The notes beneath the pieces were generated by a model. It was not told the origin of the DNA and ran no database searches. It saw only the letters and a program-made list of their open reading frames with translations. From assembly GCA_012103325.1 (NCBI GenBank), contig WLWY01000003.1, forward strand, positions 372,001 through 436,000: a stretch of DNA of 64,000 nt, written 5' to 3'. The translations under genes and the position numbers were made by a program. How positions within the stretch are numbered: position 1 is the first letter of the stretch; each line of letters starts with the position of its first letter. The stretch is from Alphaproteobacteria bacterium (GTDB lineage: Bacteria; Pseudomonadota; Alphaproteobacteria; UBA8366; GCA-2717185). Shown piece after piece: positions 63,374 to 64,000 of this stretch.

Positions 63374-64000
63374 ATGAATGTTCGCGATGGATTTACCGAA
63401 ACGGTCGGCAACACGCCGCTCATCAAGCTTCGCAAGGCATCCGAAGAAACCGGCTGTACGATCCTGGGCAAGGCCGAATTCCTCAATCCCGGCGGATCGG
63501 TCAAGGACCGGGCAGCCCTCTATATCGTGCTCGACGCCGAGGAACGCAGCATCCTGCGGCCGGGCGGGCTGATCGTCGAAGGCACCGCGGGCAACACCGG
63601 CATCGGCTTGGCGCTGGTCGCCAATGCACGCGGCTATCGCACGCTTATCGTAATTCCCGAGACCCAAAGCCAAGAAAAGAGGGACATGCTGCGGCTATGC
63701 GGCGCGGAGCTTTTGGAAAACCCCGCCCTGCCCTACAAGAACCCGGATAATTACGTCCATGTCTCGGAACGGGTCGCGGCTGAAAAAGCGAAAACCGAGC
63801 CGAACGGCGCGCTCTGGGCCAACCAGTGGGACAACACAGCGAACCGCGACGCGCATCTCAAATCGACCGGCCCGGAAATCTGGGAACAGACCGACGGCAC
63901 CGTCGATGGCTTCACCTGTGCGATCGGCACCGGCGGTACGCTTGCGGGCATGAGCATGTTCCTGAAGGGCAAGAACAAGGACATCGCCACGGCCGTCGCC
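63374..64000 (+). CDS. Cysteine synthase-like PLP enzyme, 5' part (truncated by window)
   Basis: 209 codons of a CysK/CBS-type beta-family PLP enzyme, running off the end of the window. It shows VGNTPLIKLRKASEETGCTI, the PLP Lys in NPGGSVKDRAA, the substrate loop VEGTAGNTGIGLALVA, ALWANQWDNTANRDAH and IGTGGTLAGM. It makes cysteine from O-acetylserine or a related beta-replacement product. The NQWDN segment is typical of the cysteine synthase A group. Start ATG at 63374. Confidence 0.88.
   Translation, partial: MNVRDGFTETVGNTPLIKLRKASEETGCTILGKAEFLNPGGSVKDRAALYIVLDAEERSILRPGGLIVEGTAGNTGIGLALVANARGYRTLIVIPETQSQEKRDMLRLCGAELLENPALPYKNPDNYVHVSERVAAEKAKTEPNGALWANQWDNTANRDAHLKSTGPEIWEQTDGTVDGFTCAIGTGGTLAGMSMFLKGKNKDIATAVA

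Overview
The window looks like a chromosomal stretch of a metabolically versatile, high-GC alphaproteobacterium of Rhodospirillales-like character. This is inferred from the gene content: several peptide/opine-type ABC transporters, a TRAP transporter, hydantoinase, amidase, LLM-flavin, PhyH, TauD and enoyl-CoA hydratase genes. SAFTPKADI-type intergenic repeats point the same way. No rRNA, tRNA, CRISPR or plasmid function was seen.

Layout. 1-7.3 kb: a dienelactone hydrolase, a repeat- and relic-rich gap, and a five-gene peptide-type ABC operon on the minus strand with a frameshifted DppB-like permease. 7.5-10.7 kb: a small protein plus amidase pair, a DapA-like aldolase and an amidase relic. 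10.8-15.4 kb: dihydroorotase, a PhyH dioxygenase with a NUDIX-like tail, and a DHA2 exporter. 15.8-25 kb: a catabolic block with a GMC oxidoreductase, FAD monooxygenase, cyclase-family hydrolase, TakP-like TRAP transporter (small permease broken by an in-frame TAG), GST and a deletion-bearing enoyl-CoA hydratase. 25.1-26.4 kb: an AT-rich secreted 31-residue-repeat protein. 26.6-32.1 kb: a TauD-type dioxygenase and a HyuA-HyuB-enoyl-CoA hydratase operon. 32.3-38.7 kb: PilZ, CMD-family, ferritin-like, response regulator, TPR-SPOR, cupin and D-glutamate-cyclase-like genes. 38.7-46.6 kb: nitrilase, a putative selenocysteine redoxin, LLM oxidoreductases, an M24-family protein, an alcohol dehydrogenase, a DAO-family oxidase and an SDR. 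46.6-48.3 kb: an AT-richer accessory patch with a HigA-like regulator, a deoxyribosyltransferase/TIR-like protein and a secreted protein. 48.7-55.8 kb: a broken amidase and assorted small-molecule enzymes. 55.8-61.8 kb: a second peptide-type ABC operon with a frameshifted binding protein. 61.9-64 kb: tandem NUDIX hydrolases and the start of a cysteine synthase.

Most notable: (i) a peroxiredoxin-like gene at 39699-40175 whose catalytic Cys codon is TGA, followed by a 17-nt SECIS-like hairpin, so probably a selenoprotein; (ii) CTAG-bounded, double-hairpin intergenic repeats whose ends supply the stop codons of neighbouring genes; (iii) three ~257-bp MITE-like elements flanked by TA, two of them almost touching start codons; (iv) a PhyH/degenerate-NUDIX fusion; (v) a HigA-like and deoxyribosyltransferase-like pair in an AT-rich patch. 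Five genes are interrupted (two by probable internal deletions, one by a 5-bp duplication, one by a single-base slip, one by a nonsense codon), meaning either active gene decay or assembly error.
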